DNA of 64,000 nucleotides from positions 2,728,001 to 2,792,000 of the forward strand of contig NZ_CP069004.1 in the NCBI RefSeq assembly GCF_016801775.1, in the 5' to 3' direction. The position numbers and the translations under genes are program-made. Shown here in pieces: positions 53,841 through 63,856 of this stretch; position 1 is the stretch's first letter; each line of letters begins with the position of its first letter. The notes below the pieces were generated by a model. The model had not been told where the DNA came from. It searched no databases and was given only the letters and a program-made list of their open reading frames with translations. Source of the stretch: Sulfitobacter mediterraneus (GTDB taxonomy: Bacteria > Pseudomonadota > Alphaproteobacteria > Rhodobacterales > Rhodobacteraceae).

Positions 53841-53990
53841 ATGGCAAAGCGACCAAAACAGAAAAAGATCGTCTCCGAGATCGCGTACCGTGAAACTGTC
53901 TTGCCGGGGGTCGGACGGATCAGGGTGCCCGCGCATCTGAGCGATGAAGATATTCTCAAAGAGATTCTTGAAAGCGACAGCCAAGAATAG
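53841..53990 (+). CDS. Small 49-residue protein after DUF2793
   Basis: MAKRPKQKKIVSEIAYRETV begins one base after the DUF2793 stop codon, with GGGAAAG upstream. It has a basic start, a glycine/proline centre (LPGVGRIRVP) and an acidic helical end (LSDEDILKEILESDSQE). The reading frame looks translated: there is a good ribosome site, and coupling to the DUF2793 gene is likely. I recognise no family. Confidence 0.6.
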   Translation: MAKRPKQKKIVSEIAYRETVLPGVGRIRVPAHLSDEDILKEILESDSQE

Positions 53991-54074
53991 AAACACCGCG
54001 TTTCTCAATCGTTCCGTGACTTTCGGTCGGGTGCTTGCTACGCCCATGATGACCAAAAGTGACGGAGCGATTGC

Positions 54075-54644
54075 GTGGATTTTGTGACCCAGACCAAACT
54101 TTCCGGCGTGCTGTTGCTAAGCCCACCGAGGTTTGGCGATGAGCGTGGATTTTTTAGCGAAAGCTGGAACCGCCGCAAGATGGCAGACCATGGGATTGAT
54201 CTGGATTTTGTGCAGGACAATCACTCGCTATCCTCTGCGGTGAACACAGTGCGCGGGCTACATTTTCAATCGCCGCCACATGCACAGGCAAAGCTTGTTC
54301 GTTGCGGACGCGGGGCATTGTTTGACGTTGCGGTTGACGTGCGCCAAGGCAGCGCGACCTATGGGCAATGGGTTGGTTATGATCTGACCGCTGAAAACGG
54401 GTTGCAGCTTTTGATCCCCGCAGGGTTTTTGCATGGATTTGCGACAAGGGCACCTGACACCGAAATTATCTATAAATGCAGCGATTATTACGCGCCCGAA
54501 TGTGACGGTGCGGTGCGCTTTGATGACCCTGATATCGCGATTGACTGGGGGCTGAGCGGCGACGCGATCCTGTCAGAAAAAGACAGCAAGGCGCAGGGTT
54601 TTTCAGACTTTGACAGTCCCTTCACCTTTGAGGGCGCAACATGA
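54075..54644 (+). CDS. rfbC: dTDP-4-dehydrorhamnose 3,5-epimerase
   Basis: 189 residues with a GTG start preceded by CGGAG. Features: [19 protein letters not shown], the catalytic-site [23 protein letters not shown] and [10 protein letters not shown]. It performs step 3 of dTDP-L-rhamnose synthesis. It overlaps rfbB by 4 nt, and the four genes form one operon in the order C-B-D-A. Confidence 0.95.
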   Translation: MDFVTQTKLSGVLLLSPPRFGDERGFFSESWNRRKMADHGIDLDFVQDNHSLSSAVNTVRGLHFQSPPHAQAKLVRCGRGALFDVAVDVRQGSATYGQWVGYDLTAENGLQLLIPAGFLHGFATRAPDTEIIYKCSDYYAPECDGAVRFDDPDIAIDWGLSGDAILSEKDSKAQGFSDFDSPFTFEGAT

Positions 54645-55681
54645 AGATACTGGTCACAGGCGGTGCAGGGTTTATCGGGTCGGCAGTGGTGCGGTTGGCG
54701 ATCTCGCGCGGGCATGAGGTGATCAATCTTGATGCGCTGACCTATGCGGGCTGTTTGGAAAACCTCGCGCCTGTGTCTGATAACCCGCTCTATTCCTTCG
54801 AACATGTAGATATCCGTGACAGGGCTGCGCTGGATCGGGTGTTTGCCGCGCATAAGCCGCAGTGCGTGATGCATTTGGCAGCAGAATCCCATGTGGATCG
54901 ATCCATTGATGGGCCGGGTGATTTTATCGAGACCAACATCACCGGCACCTACAACATGCTTGAAGCGGCACGCAGCTATTGGGCGGGCTCCGGCAAGGCC
55001 GAAGATTTCCGGTTTCACCACATTTCCACTGATGAAGTGTTCGGAAGCCTCGGCGCGACAGGCATGTTCACCGAAGACACCCCTTATGATCCGCGCTCGC
55101 CTTACTCGGCCTCGAAGGCCTCAAGCGACCATCTGGTGCGGGCCTGGCATGAGACATATGGCTTGCCCGTTGTCTTGACCAATTGTTCCAACAATTACGG
55201 CCCCTACCATTTCCCTGAAAAACTGGTGCCTGTGGTGATCCTGAACGCCTTGGCGGGCAAAGACATTCCGGTCTACGGCAGGGGCGAGAACGTGCGCGAT
55301 TGGCTGTTTGTCGAAGACCACGCAGATGCGCTTTTGCTGGTGATGGAAAAAGGCGCGTTGGGCCGCAGCTACAACATCGGCGGGGAGAACGAGGCCCGCA
55401 ACATTGATCTGGTGCGCTCTATCTGCACGATCCTTGATGAAAAGCGGCCCAAGACGGGCAGCTATGCCGATCAGATCACATTTGTGGAAGACCGCGCGGG
55501 GCATGATCTGCGTTACGCCATTGATCCGGCGCGCATTCGTGATGAATTAGGTTGGCGGCCCTCTGTGACACTGACCGAAGGGCTGGAAAAGACTGTGCAG
55601 TGGTATCTGGACAACGAAGACTGGTGGCGGGCTTTGCAAGGCCGTGATGGTGTGGGCGTCCGTCTGGGCAATAAGGGTTAG
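54641..55681 (+). CDS. rfbB: dTDP-glucose 4,6-dehydratase
   Basis: 346 residues. NAD motif [12 protein letters not shown] at the N-terminus, [22 protein letters not shown] and the [15 protein letters not shown] block with the catalytic Tyr-Lys. It performs step 2 of dTDP-rhamnose synthesis. Confidence 0.97.
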   Translation: MKILVTGGAGFIGSAVVRLAISRGHEVINLDALTYAGCLENLAPVSDNPLYSFEHVDIRDRAALDRVFAAHKPQCVMHLAAESHVDRSIDGPGDFIETNITGTYNMLEAARSYWAGSGKAEDFRFHHISTDEVFGSLGATGMFTEDTPYDPRSPYSASKASSDHLVRAWHETYGLPVVLTNCSNNYGPYHFPEKLVPVVILNALAGKDIPVYGRGENVRDWLFVEDHADALLLVMEKGALGRSYNIGGENEARNIDLVRSICTILDEKRPKTGSYADQITFVEDRAGHDLRYAIDPARIRDELGWRPSVTLTEGLEKTVQWYLDNEDWWRALQGRDGVGVRLGNKG

Positions 55682-55687
55682 CGGGAG

Positions 55688-56539
55688 ATGGCGATCCTTG
55701 TGTTTGGCAAATCCGGGCAAGTAGCGCGTGAGCTGGCGAAACTGCCAGAAACTCTCTGCCTTGGCCGGGATGCGGCGGATTTGACCGATCCGATGGCTTG
55801 CGCCGAAGCGATCCGGTTTCACCAGCCCGCCGCAGTGATCAACGCCGCCGCATATACTGCGGTGGATGCAGCCGAGTCAGACGAGGCACAAGCAACCTTG
55901 GTCAACGCCACGGCACCCGGCGCAATGGCCCGCGCCTGTGCCGATTTGGGCATCCCTTTGGTGCACATTTCAACTGATTATGTGTTTGCAGGGGATGGCG
56001 AGACACCGTGGCGGCCCGATGATGCAACCGCGCCTTTGGGCGCTTATGGGCGCAGCAAACTGGCCGGAGAAACAGCCGTGCGCGATGCGGGCTGTACTCA
56101 CGCCATTCTGCGCACCTCATGGGTGGTTTCGGCCCATGGGGCAAACTTCGTCAAGACAATGCTGCGCCTCGGGGCAGAGCGGGACAGCCTCAATGTGGTG
56201 GCCGATCAGATCGGTGGCCCGACCGCAGCGGCGGATATTGCGGCCGCCTGTCACCGGATTGCCCTGCAATTGATAGATGCCCCAGACAAGACCGGCACCT
56301 ATCATTTCGCCGGAGCGCCCGATTGCAGTTGGGCAGATCTTGCCCGCGCCATTTTTGATGAGGCCGGATTGAATTGCACAGTGCACGACATTCCATCATC
56401 CGGCTACCCGACACCCGCCAAACGCCCTCTCAACTCGCGATTGGACTGCAGCACGACAAACAAGACCTTCGGCATTGAACGCCCGCAGTGGCACGCGAGC
56501 CTCACCCAAATACTCAAAGATCTCGGAGCATCCAAATGA
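55688..56539 (+). CDS. rfbD: dTDP-4-dehydrorhamnose reductase
   Basis: 283 residues. NAD(P)H motif FGKSGQVARELA, AVINAAAYTAVDAAESD, ISTDYVFAGDG and the YGRSKLAGE triad. It performs the final reduction to dTDP-L-rhamnose. Six bases separate it from rfbB and it overlaps rfbA by 4 nt. Confidence 0.96.
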   Translation: MAILVFGKSGQVARELAKLPETLCLGRDAADLTDPMACAEAIRFHQPAAVINAAAYTAVDAAESDEAQATLVNATAPGAMARACADLGIPLVHISTDYVFAGDGETPWRPDDATAPLGAYGRSKLAGETAVRDAGCTHAILRTSWVVSAHGANFVKTMLRLGAERDSLNVVADQIGGPTAAADIAAACHRIALQLIDAPDKTGTYHFAGAPDCSWADLARAIFDEAGLNCTVHDIPSSGYPTPAKRPLNSRLDCSTTNKTFGIERPQWHASLTQILKDLGASK

Positions 56540-57408
56540 CACAACGCAAAGGCATTATTCTGGCGGGTGGATCTGGCACACGGCTTTATCCGATCACCAT
56601 CGGGATTTCGAAACAGCTTTTGCCGATCTATGACAAACCGATGATTTATTACCCGATTTCGGTTCTGATGCTGGCAGGTATCCGCGAAATCGCGATGATC
56701 ACCACACCACAGGATCAAGCCCAGTTTCAGCGCAGCCTTGGCGATGGCAGCCAATGGGGCATTTCCCTGTCCTATATCGTGCAGCCATCTCCAGATGGTC
56801 TGGCGCAGGCCTATATCCTGGCGGAGGATTTTCTGGATGGAGCCCCCTCTGCCATGGTGCTTGGGGACAACATCTTTTTTGGGCATGGGTTGCCCGAATT
56901 GCTGGCGGACGCCGATGCACAGGATAGTGGTGGCACGGTTTTTGGTTATCACGTTGCGGATCCGGAACGCTATGGCGTGGTTGGGTTTGATGCAGACGGC
57001 ACCGCCCGCCAGATCATTGAGAAACCGGATGTACCCCCGTCAAATTATGCTGTGACCGGCCTCTATTTCCTGGATGCGGATGCGCCGCGATTGGCGCGAG
57101 AGGTCACACCTTCTGCGCGTGGCGAACTTGAGATCACCACCTTGCTGGAAATGTATCTCAAGAAGGGCCAACTGCGGGTCAACCGCATGGGACGCGGCTA
57201 TGCCTGGCTTGATACGGGCACACATGCCAGCCTGCTTGATGCGGGGAACTTTGTGCGGACCCTGACACAGCGACAGGGGCTCCAAACCGGTAGCCTCGAA
57301 GAGATCGCACATGACCAGGGCTGGATCAGCGATGATGAACTGGCCAAACGCGCAGAAATGTTCGAGAAAAACGAATATGGTGCCTATCTCAAAAATCTGA
57401 CCGATTAA
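56536..57408 (+). CDS. rfbA: Glucose-1-phosphate thymidylyltransferase
   Basis: Start at 56536 (MTQRKGIILAGGSGTRLYP) gives 290 residues. Signature GGSGTRLYPIT plus SKQLLPIYDKPMIYYP, VLGDNIFFG and GYAWLDTGTHASLLDA. It makes dTDP-glucose, the first step. The operon end lies before the convergent manC; the 74-nt gap shows no clear terminator. Confidence 0.97.
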   Translation: MTQRKGIILAGGSGTRLYPITIGISKQLLPIYDKPMIYYPISVLMLAGIREIAMITTPQDQAQFQRSLGDGSQWGISLSYIVQPSPDGLAQAYILAEDFLDGAPSAMVLGDNIFFGHGLPELLADADAQDSGGTVFGYHVADPERYGVVGFDADGTARQIIEKPDVPPSNYAVTGLYFLDADAPRLAREVTPSARGELEITTLLEMYLKKGQLRVNRMGRGYAWLDTGTHASLLDAGNFVRTLTQRQGLQTGSLEEIAHDQGWISDDELAKRAEMFEKNEYGAYLKNLTD

Positions 57409-57482
57409 GATCAAGTCTCCCCAAACAATATGCTTTGGCACCAGTGGAAGCGCGTCCAATGCACCCGAATTTCGGAGGTGTG

Positions 57483-58937
57483 TTACCCTTTGGCACCCTG
57501 CCCACGGGCATAGACATCCTCATATCGGATGATGTCATCTTCGCCCAGATAATCACCTGTCTGCACCTCGATCAGCTCCATCGGAATGTCGCCGGGATTC
57601 TCCATGCGGTGGATCGCACCCAATGGAATGTAAACTGATTCATTGGCGTTGATCATTTTGACTTCCAGGTTGTCCATATCCGGGCCAACCGTCACCTTGG
57701 CAGTGCCGACAACGACGATCCAATGCTCAGACCGGTGTTTGTGGCTCTGCAGGCTCAGCGCTGCGCCGGGGGTCACAACAATCCGTTTGACCTGAAACCC
57801 CTCACCAACGATCAGCGATTCAAAGAACCCCCATGGGCGGTGATCCTTGGGGAAGGTATCAGCTTGCGGTATGTTGGCGCTGCGCATTTGCTTGACCACG
57901 GTGCCCAGATCAGCGACGCAATTCCGGTCTGCCACCAAAACGGCATCAGGCATTGCAACGGCAACGATGTTTTCAAGGCCAAGCCCCACCAGTTGCTGTG
58001 CATCGTTTTCCGACCGCAGCAGCGTATTGGCACAATCTACTGCCAGTGCAGCACCCTGCGTTGCGACGCCATTTTCATCCGATTTGGCATGCAGATGCAC
58101 CGCGCCCCAGCCGCCGAGATCGGACCAGTCGCCCTCATGTGCCACAACGGACAGGTTGCTGACCTTCTCCATGATCGCAAAATCGACGGAAATGTCCTCA
58201 CACTTGGCCCATGCATCAGGGTCAAGGCGCAGAAAACCAAGGTCTGGTTTGGCTGCTTCAACAGATGCCGTGACATGCGCCATCATCTCCGGTGCATGGG
58301 CGGCGAAGGCATCAATCAGGGTTTGTGCGGTGTACATGAAAATGCCCGCGTTCCACAGGTAGCCACCATCGGCCACCATTCGTTTTGCTTCGGCCAGTTC
58401 CGGTTTCTCGACAAACCGTTTGAGCGGCAAAGCCCCATTTTGCCCGACTTCGCCCAACTCAAGATAACCATAGCCGGTTTCAGGGCGGTCAGGCGCAATG
58501 CCAAAGGTCACGATCTGACCCGCACTTGCGGCGTCCAAGCCACGTTTGATGCTATCGCGAAATGCATCGGCCTGCGTGATGTAGTGATCTGAGGGAGCAG
58601 CCAGCATCAGACCTTGCGGATTGTCCTGGGCCAGAACCAGCGCCGCGGCCAACAGGGCCGGGGCGGTATTGCGGGCCTCCGGTTCGATCAGAACGGCACC
58701 GGGGTCAATTCCCGCATCGCCCAGCTGCTGCGTCGCGATAAACCGGAAATCGGAGTTGGTCACGATCAGCGGCGCGTTGAATCCAGCCCCGGACAGGCGT
58801 GCACTGGATTGTTGAAACAGGCTTCCGTCGCCGATCAGATTGATAAACTGCTTTGGAAAACTTTTGCGTGAAACGGGCCAAAGCCGGGTGCCTGATCCCC
58901 CACAAAGAATAACAGGGGTGATGTTGTTCGCTGCCAT
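57483..58937 (-). CDS. manC: Mannose-1-phosphate guanylyltransferase/mannose-6-phosphate isomerase
   Basis: Start at 58937 (MAANNITPVILCGGSGTRLW) gives 484 residues, full-length type II. The N-terminal guanylyltransferase has GGSGTRLWPVSRKSFPKQF and VEKPELAEAKRMV. The C-terminal cupin isomerase domain has PWGFFESLIVGEGFQVKRI, LSLQSHKHRSEHWIVV and NESVYIPLGAIHRMENPG. It makes GDP-mannose for the polysaccharide, and thus also GDP-fucose-type sugars if the other enzymes exist elsewhere. The following gap to the dehydratase (202 nt) has a TTGCCT/AGGCAA dyad near manC. Confidence 0.95.
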   Translation of the reverse strand: MAANNITPVILCGGSGTRLWPVSRKSFPKQFINLIGDGSLFQQSSARLSGAGFNAPLIVTNSDFRFIATQQLGDAGIDPGAVLIEPEARNTAPALLAAALVLAQDNPQGLMLAAPSDHYITQADAFRDSIKRGLDAASAGQIVTFGIAPDRPETGYGYLELGEVGQNGALPLKRFVEKPELAEAKRMVADGGYLWNAGIFMYTAQTLIDAFAAHAPEMMAHVTASVEAAKPDLGFLRLDPDAWAKCEDISVDFAIMEKVSNLSVVAHEGDWSDLGGWGAVHLHAKSDENGVATQGAALAVDCANTLLRSENDAQQLVGLGLENIVAVAMPDAVLVADRNCVADLGTVVKQMRSANIPQADTFPKDHRPWGFFESLIVGEGFQVKRIVVTPGAALSLQSHKHRSEHWIVVVGTAKVTVGPDMDNLEVKMINANESVYIPLGAIHRMENPGDIPMELIEVQTGDYLGEDDIIRYEDVYARGQGAKG

Positions 58938-59139
58938 CGGTTGTCCTTTTTGCCTGCCGTCTTGCCTGGGTTGCAAGGCAACCGGATAAATCAATTGCCT
59001 GTTAGGCTAGCAGTTTACCAAGTTTCAAGCGACATTAGCAAAGACAAGCAGAGCCTTGCCGGTTTTTTTGGGCACGGCCATGTTTGTGAAAGAGACCAGC
59101 GAAGGCCCGGTTTGGGTGCAAAACCATAAAGGACAGGAC

Positions 59140-60165
59140 ATGGGAGCAGACCCCACCGTGGATATCAGCGAGATCACGGCAGATCGTATTCGCCAGCGGA
59201 CAGAACAACTGCGGGCACATATTGCCCACACTCCGGCGATTGAACTTTCATCTCGCTTGATCGGTCATTTGATGGGCGGCGGCCATGTCGCGCTCAAGCT
59301 TGAGTGTTTTCAACACACCGGAACCTTCAAGGCGCGGGGTGCGCTTTCCAATGCTCTGGCAATCCCAGAATCAGACAAAGTGGCGGGGATCACAGCGGCC
59401 AGTGCGGGCAACCATGCCATTGCCGCGGCATGGGCGGCACGCGTGACGGGCCTATCTGCGAAAGTGGTGATGCAAGACAACGCAAACCCCTTCCGGATCG
59501 CCCGGGCCGAGGCCGAAGGCGCCGAAGTGATACTGCGTGCGCCCGGAGCGCCCACATTCGCAGAAGCAGAACGCCTTTCTGCAGAAGAGGGCCGTACCTT
59601 TATTCACCCGTTCGAAGGGGTGAATACCGCGCTTGGCACGGCCGGGGTCGGCTATGAACTCATCACGGACATGCCCGATCTGGACGCAGTCGTCGTATCT
59701 GTGGGCGGTGGGGGTTTGATCAGCGGCATCGCGGCGGCGGTCAAGTTGCACAAGCCCGATTGCATGGTTTTTGGCGTGGAGCCGTCCGGCGCCGACAGCA
59801 TGTCGCGGTCCTTGGCAGCGGGCCGGCCTGTGACCTTGAACAAGGTTGATACCATCGCGGACAGCCTTGGCCCGCCCATGGCATTGCCCCTGGGCCACGC
59901 CCTCTGTGCGGCCTATGTGGATGATATGGTGCGCGTCACCGATGATCAGATCTGCGCGGGTATGGTCGCACTGCAACAAGAGGCGAAACTGGCCGTGGAG
60001 CCCGCAGCCGGGGCCGCGATGGCAGGGCTGCTTGGGCCATTGCGCAAAAGATTGCAGGCAAAGCGGGTTGGTGTGGTGGTGTGCGGTGCCAATATTGATG
60101 CAGCGACCTATCAGGCACAGTTGTTGCGCGGAATGGACCACTACGGCGCATTGATGAAAATCTGA
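59140..60165 (+). CDS. Serine/threonine dehydratase (PLP)
   Basis: Start at 59140 (MGADPTVDISEITADRI) with AAAGGA upstream gives 341 residues. PLP lysine 64 in TGTFKARGALS, SAGNHAIAAAWA, the glycine loop VVSVGGGGLISGIAAAV and a C-terminal EPAAGAAMAGLL. No ACT domain follows, so it is a catabolic-type threonine/serine dehydratase rather than a biosynthetic IlvA. Confidence 0.87.
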   Translation: MGADPTVDISEITADRIRQRTEQLRAHIAHTPAIELSSRLIGHLMGGGHVALKLECFQHTGTFKARGALSNALAIPESDKVAGITAASAGNHAIAAAWAARVTGLSAKVVMQDNANPFRIARAEAEGAEVILRAPGAPTFAEAERLSAEEGRTFIHPFEGVNTALGTAGVGYELITDMPDLDAVVVSVGGGGLISGIAAAVKLHKPDCMVFGVEPSGADSMSRSLAAGRPVTLNKVDTIADSLGPPMALPLGHALCAAYVDDMVRVTDDQICAGMVALQQEAKLAVEPAAGAAMAGLLGPLRKRLQAKRVGVVVCGANIDAATYQAQLLRGMDHYGALMKI

Positions 60166-60184
60166 GAGCGTCAACAGTTGCCTC

Positions 60185-60215
60185 TTGACCTTCTAGTGAC
60201 TGGAACCCTTATGTC
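60185..60215 (+). promoter_or_regulatory. CueR-type promoter of the copper ATPase gene
   Basis: TTGACC (60185-60190) and TATGTC (60210-60215) are separated by 19 nt, the overlong spacer that MerR-family activators untwist. Within it CTTC ... GGAA half-sites lie around the dyad centre. The ATG follows 27 nt after the -10 element. CueR is encoded by the same operon. Confidence 0.8.
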
Positions 60216-60241
60216 TGGGCTGTCAGTCAAGGAGCAGGGCC

Positions 60242-62695
60242 ATGTCGCAGGCGCCAAAAATCTCGATCTCGGTGATGAATATGTCCTGCGGGGGCTGTGT
60301 CGGCCGCGCGGCGCGCGCGCTTGAATCCGTAGAAGGGATTGATGCGGTCACCGTCAATTTGGCAGACGAAACTGCCCATTTTTCGGCCCGTGATGACCGG
60401 GTCAAAGCAGACGCGATCGCGGCTTTGGGTGCCGCCGGATATCCGGCTGCTGACCAGACCGTTACCTTGGCGATCACTGGCATGTCCTGTGCCTCTTGCG
60501 TTGGACGGTTGGACCGCGCGTTGAAAGCTGTTCCGGGTGTGGTCGAGGCGCAGGTCAATCTGGCCGACGAAACAGCATTGGTGCGCTATGTCCCTGGCAT
60601 TGTCAGCACAGCCGAACTGATCACTGCGTCCCAAAAGGCAGGCTATCCCGGAACAATCCTTGAACAGGGCCAGATGCCAGACCGCGCCGCAACCAAGGCC
60701 GAAGAGGCGCAGACCCATAAACGTGCAATGATCCTTGCGATGTGCCTCGCGCTTCCGGTTTTCATTCTGGAAATGGGCGGGCATATGGTGCCAGCTTTGC
60801 ACCACCTCATCGGTCGGACCATCGGGCACCAGACCAGCTGGGTCATTCAGTTTATCCTCACGTCGCTGGTTCTGGTTGGTCCGGGGCGGGCGTTCTTTTT
60901 GAAGGGCGGGCGGGCCTTGTTGCGCCGGGCGCCCAACATGGACAGCCTCGTCGCGCTGGGCGCTGGCGCGGCTTGGAGCTATTCGACCGTGGCGCTGTTT
61001 CTGCCCGCTTTGCTGCCGCAGGACAGCCGAGTTGTATATTTCGAAGCGGCGGCGGTGATTGTGGCGCTGATTCTTCTTGGCCGCTGGTTTGAGGCGCGCG
61101 CCAAGGGCCAGACCGGCAGTGCGATCCAAAAGCTGGTTGGTTTGCAACCGCGCACCGCCATGGTCAAATCTGGCGCGGACTGGGTTGAAACAGCCATCGA
61201 GGATCTGCGCCCCGGTGACATTTTCCGCACCCGCCCCGGAGAGCGGATCGCCATCGACGCAAAAGTGAAATCCGGCACTGGCAGTGTGGATGAAAGCATG
61301 ATCACCGGTGAACCGATGCCAGTGGTCAAATCGCCCGGTGATCCGCTGACAGGTGGCACCATCAATGGCAACGGTAGCCTGACGTGCGAGGTGACGCGTA
61401 CCGGACAAGACACAACCCTGTCGCAGATCATCCGGATGGTTCAGCAGGCCCAGAATGCCCGCCTGCCGATCCAGGCGCTTGTGGATCGGGTGACGCTGTG
61501 GTTTGTCCCTGCTGTTCTTCTGATTGCTTTGCTGACGGTGTTGGTCTGGCTCGTCTTTGGGCCCGCACCGGTGGTGTCACATGCCCTGGTTGCAGGGGTT
61601 TCGGTGTTGATTATTGCCTGTCCCTGCGCGATGGGGCTCGCCACACCCACCTCGATCATGGTCGGCACAGGGCGGGCGGCACAGCTTGGCGTGTTGTTTC
61701 GGCAAGGGGATGCCCTGCAATCGCTCAGTGGGGTGGACGTGGTTGCCTTCGACAAGACCGGTACACTGACCGAAGGGCGGCCCAGCCTGACCGCCTTGGA
61801 CATCGCAGCGGGGTTTGATCGCGCTGCCGTGTTGTCCCAAATCGCGGCGGTGGAGGCTTTGTCAGAACATCCGGTCGCCCGTGCGGTTGTATCAGCGGCG
61901 CAAGCCGAAGGCGTGCCGGTCCCCGTGACCGAAGACTTCGCCGCATTGTCCGGTCAGGGCGTCACGGCGCGGGTTGCTGGTGATCTGATCCGTATCGGCA
62001 ACGCGGCGATGATGGCCGATGCCGGGATAGATATATCCGAACTCCAAGGCGAGGCGGCAGCCTTGGCCGAGGATGGCAAGACGGTCTTTTTCGCCGCGCA
62101 AGAGAGCCGCGCGATGGCGCTGATTGCGGTGTCCGATCCGATCAAGGCCGAAAGCCGTGATGCGATTGCGGCCCTCAAGGCTCGCGGGATCGAGGTTGCC
62201 ATGATTACTGGGGATGGCGAACAGACAGGACAAGCCGTCGCGCGGGCGCTGGGCATCGACAAGGTGATCGCCGAGGTACTGCCAGAGGGCAAAATCACTG
62301 CGCTGGACGGTCTTGGCGGCCCGGACCGGCAGGTGGCTTTTGTCGGTGATGGGATCAATGATGCGCCGGTCCTGGCCCATGCGGATGTGGGAATCGCCAT
62401 CGGAACCGGCACCGATGTGGCCATTGAAACGGCGGATGTTGTGTTGATGTCCGGCACGCTTGACGGAGTGGTTGCCGCATTTGACATCTCACGTCTGACC
62501 CTGCGCAATATCCGGCAAAATCTGGTTTGGGCTTTTGGCTATAACATCTTGTTGATTCCGGTTGCCGCGGGTCTGCTATACCCTGCGTTCGGAATGCTTT
62601 TGTCGCCGGCGATGGCGGCAGGGGCGATGGCGTTTTCATCGGTCTTTGTGCTGACAAATGCACTGCGGCTCAGACGTGCAGGAGGGGTCACATGA
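60242..62695 (+). CDS. copA: Copper-translocating P1B-type ATPase
   Basis: 817 residues with AAGGAGCAG before the ATG. Two N-terminal metal-binding domains: MSCGGC (Cys16, Cys19) and MSCASC (Cys83, Cys86). Then eight membrane segments, the channel CPC (IIACPCAMGLATPT, near 460), phosphorylation site FDKTGTLTEG (about 503), SEHPVARAV (HP motif) and GDGINDAPVLA. It exports Cu(I) from the cytoplasm. It overlaps cueR by 4 nt. Confidence 0.97.
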   Translation: MSQAPKISISVMNMSCGGCVGRAARALESVEGIDAVTVNLADETAHFSARDDRVKADAIAALGAAGYPAADQTVTLAITGMSCASCVGRLDRALKAVPGVVEAQVNLADETALVRYVPGIVSTAELITASQKAGYPGTILEQGQMPDRAATKAEEAQTHKRAMILAMCLALPVFILEMGGHMVPALHHLIGRTIGHQTSWVIQFILTSLVLVGPGRAFFLKGGRALLRRAPNMDSLVALGAGAAWSYSTVALFLPALLPQDSRVVYFEAAAVIVALILLGRWFEARAKGQTGSAIQKLVGLQPRTAMVKSGADWVETAIEDLRPGDIFRTRPGERIAIDAKVKSGTGSVDESMITGEPMPVVKSPGDPLTGGTINGNGSLTCEVTRTGQDTTLSQIIRMVQQAQNARLPIQALVDRVTLWFVPAVLLIALLTVLVWLVFGPAPVVSHALVAGVSVLIIACPCAMGLATPTSIMVGTGRAAQLGVLFRQGDALQSLSGVDVVAFDKTGTLTEGRPSLTALDIAAGFDRAAVLSQIAAVEALSEHPVARAVVSAAQAEGVPVPVTEDFAALSGQGVTARVAGDLIRIGNAAMMADAGIDISELQGEAAALAEDGKTVFFAAQESRAMALIAVSDPIKAESRDAIAALKARGIEVAMITGDGEQTGQAVARALGIDKVIAEVLPEGKITALDGLGGPDRQVAFVGDGINDAPVLAHADVGIAIGTGTDVAIETADVVLMSGTLDGVVAAFDISRLTLRNIRQNLVWAFGYNILLIPVAAGLLYPAFGMLLSPAMAAGAMAFSSVFVLTNALRLRRAGGVT

Positions 62696-63081
62696 ACATC
62701 AAAGAGGTTGGGGCCGCCACGGGTCTGCCTGTAAAAACCATCCGCTATTACGAAGATATCGGATTGGTCAGCCCCAAACGGCAAAGCAACGGATACCGTG
62801 TGTTCAGTGACACGGACCAGCACAAGCTTGCGTTTCTGGCCCGCGCCAGATCGCTGGGTTTTCCGGTGGAAAGCTGTCGCAGTCTGCTTGCCCTCTACGA
62901 CGACAAGGGCCGCGCCAGCGCAGATGTGAAACAGATCGCCAAAGAACACCTCAAAGAGATCGATCGCAAACTGGCCGAGCTGTCAGCGATGCGTGACACC
63001 CTTGGGCATCTGGTAGAAGCCTGCGCGGGGGATCATCGCCCCGATTGCCCCATTCTACAGGATCTGGCCGCCCCAACCTGA
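62692..63081 (+). CDS. cueR: Copper-responsive MerR-family regulator
   Basis: 129 residues. MerR HTH (MNIKEVGAATGLPVKTIRYYEDIGL), a long dimerisation helix, and C-terminal metal cysteines 111 and 119 (CAGDHRPDC), the CueR spacing. It has a serine at position 76 as in monovalent-ion sensors. It should activate the promoter 2.5 kb upstream in response to Cu(I). Confidence 0.94.
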   Translation: MNIKEVGAATGLPVKTIRYYEDIGLVSPKRQSNGYRVFSDTDQHKLAFLARARSLGFPVESCRSLLALYDDKGRASADVKQIAKEHLKEIDRKLAELSAMRDTLGHLVEACAGDHRPDCPILQDLAAPT

Positions 63082-63163
63082 GCCGCCCGGCATTGAGGTT
63101 TTATGCGACCTGCGTTTAGGTGGCGCGGCCTGCATCTCGCAGGGTTTGCGAAAGGAACAGCCG

Positions 63164-63856
63164 ATGTATGTGATCAACCCGCCGAAACAGGCCAGCCTCG
63201 CGGTGCAAAGCACCGATGACCGGTTTCCGGTGCGGCGGATTTTCTGTGTGGGCCGGAATTATGAGGCACATGCCCGCGAGATGGGCAAAGATCCAACGCG
63301 GGAAGCGCCGTTCTTTTTCACGAAACCAACCGATGCCGCAGTCGACACACCCTTCACCCTGCCATACCCAAAATTGACCGAGGATTTGCACCACGAGATT
63401 GAGCTGGTGATTGCGCTGGGCAAAGGCGGATCTGACATTGCCGAGGCGGATGTGATGACCCATGTTTGGGGCGCAGCCGTTGGCCTTGATATGACCCGCC
63501 GCGACCTACAGGGCGAAGCGAAAAAGATGGGCCGCCCGTGGGATTGGGGCAAAGCCTTTGACAACTCCGCGCCGATTTCTGCGATCAAGCCTATCGCGGA
63601 TGTCCCAAGTGTTGAAACCGGGCGCATATGGCTGTCCGTGAACGGTGAGATCCGGCAGGATGCGGATTTGTCCGATCTGATCTGGTCGGTGCGCGAAACC
63701 GTTGCGATCCTGTCGCGGGCGATGACACTGGCCCCCGGTGATCTGATCATGACAGGCACCCCGGCGGGCGTTGGCCCGGTTGCCCCCGGCGATGTGATCA
63801 CCGGCGGTGTGGATGGCATCGGAACCCTCGAAGTCAAGATCGGAGATCGCGCATGA
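63164..63856 (+). CDS. Fumarylacetoacetate hydrolase family protein
   Basis: Start at 63164 (MYVINPPKQASLAVQST) with AAAGGAACAG upstream gives 230 residues. Family motifs: IFCVGRNYEAHAREMG, FFFTKPTDA, LHHEIELVIALGKGG (metal ligands), AAVGLDMTRRDLQGEAK and LIMTGTPAGVGPV. Such enzymes hydrolyse or decarboxylate 2-oxo/fumaryl-type acids. Being next to maiA it might act in homogentisate or gentisate degradation. Its stop overlaps the next gene. Confidence 0.88.
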   Translation: MYVINPPKQASLAVQSTDDRFPVRRIFCVGRNYEAHAREMGKDPTREAPFFFTKPTDAAVDTPFTLPYPKLTEDLHHEIELVIALGKGGSDIAEADVMTHVWGAAVGLDMTRRDLQGEAKKMGRPWDWGKAFDNSAPISAIKPIADVPSVETGRIWLSVNGEIRQDADLSDLIWSVRETVAILSRAMTLAPGDLIMTGTPAGVGPVAPGDVITGGVDGIGTLEVKIGDRA

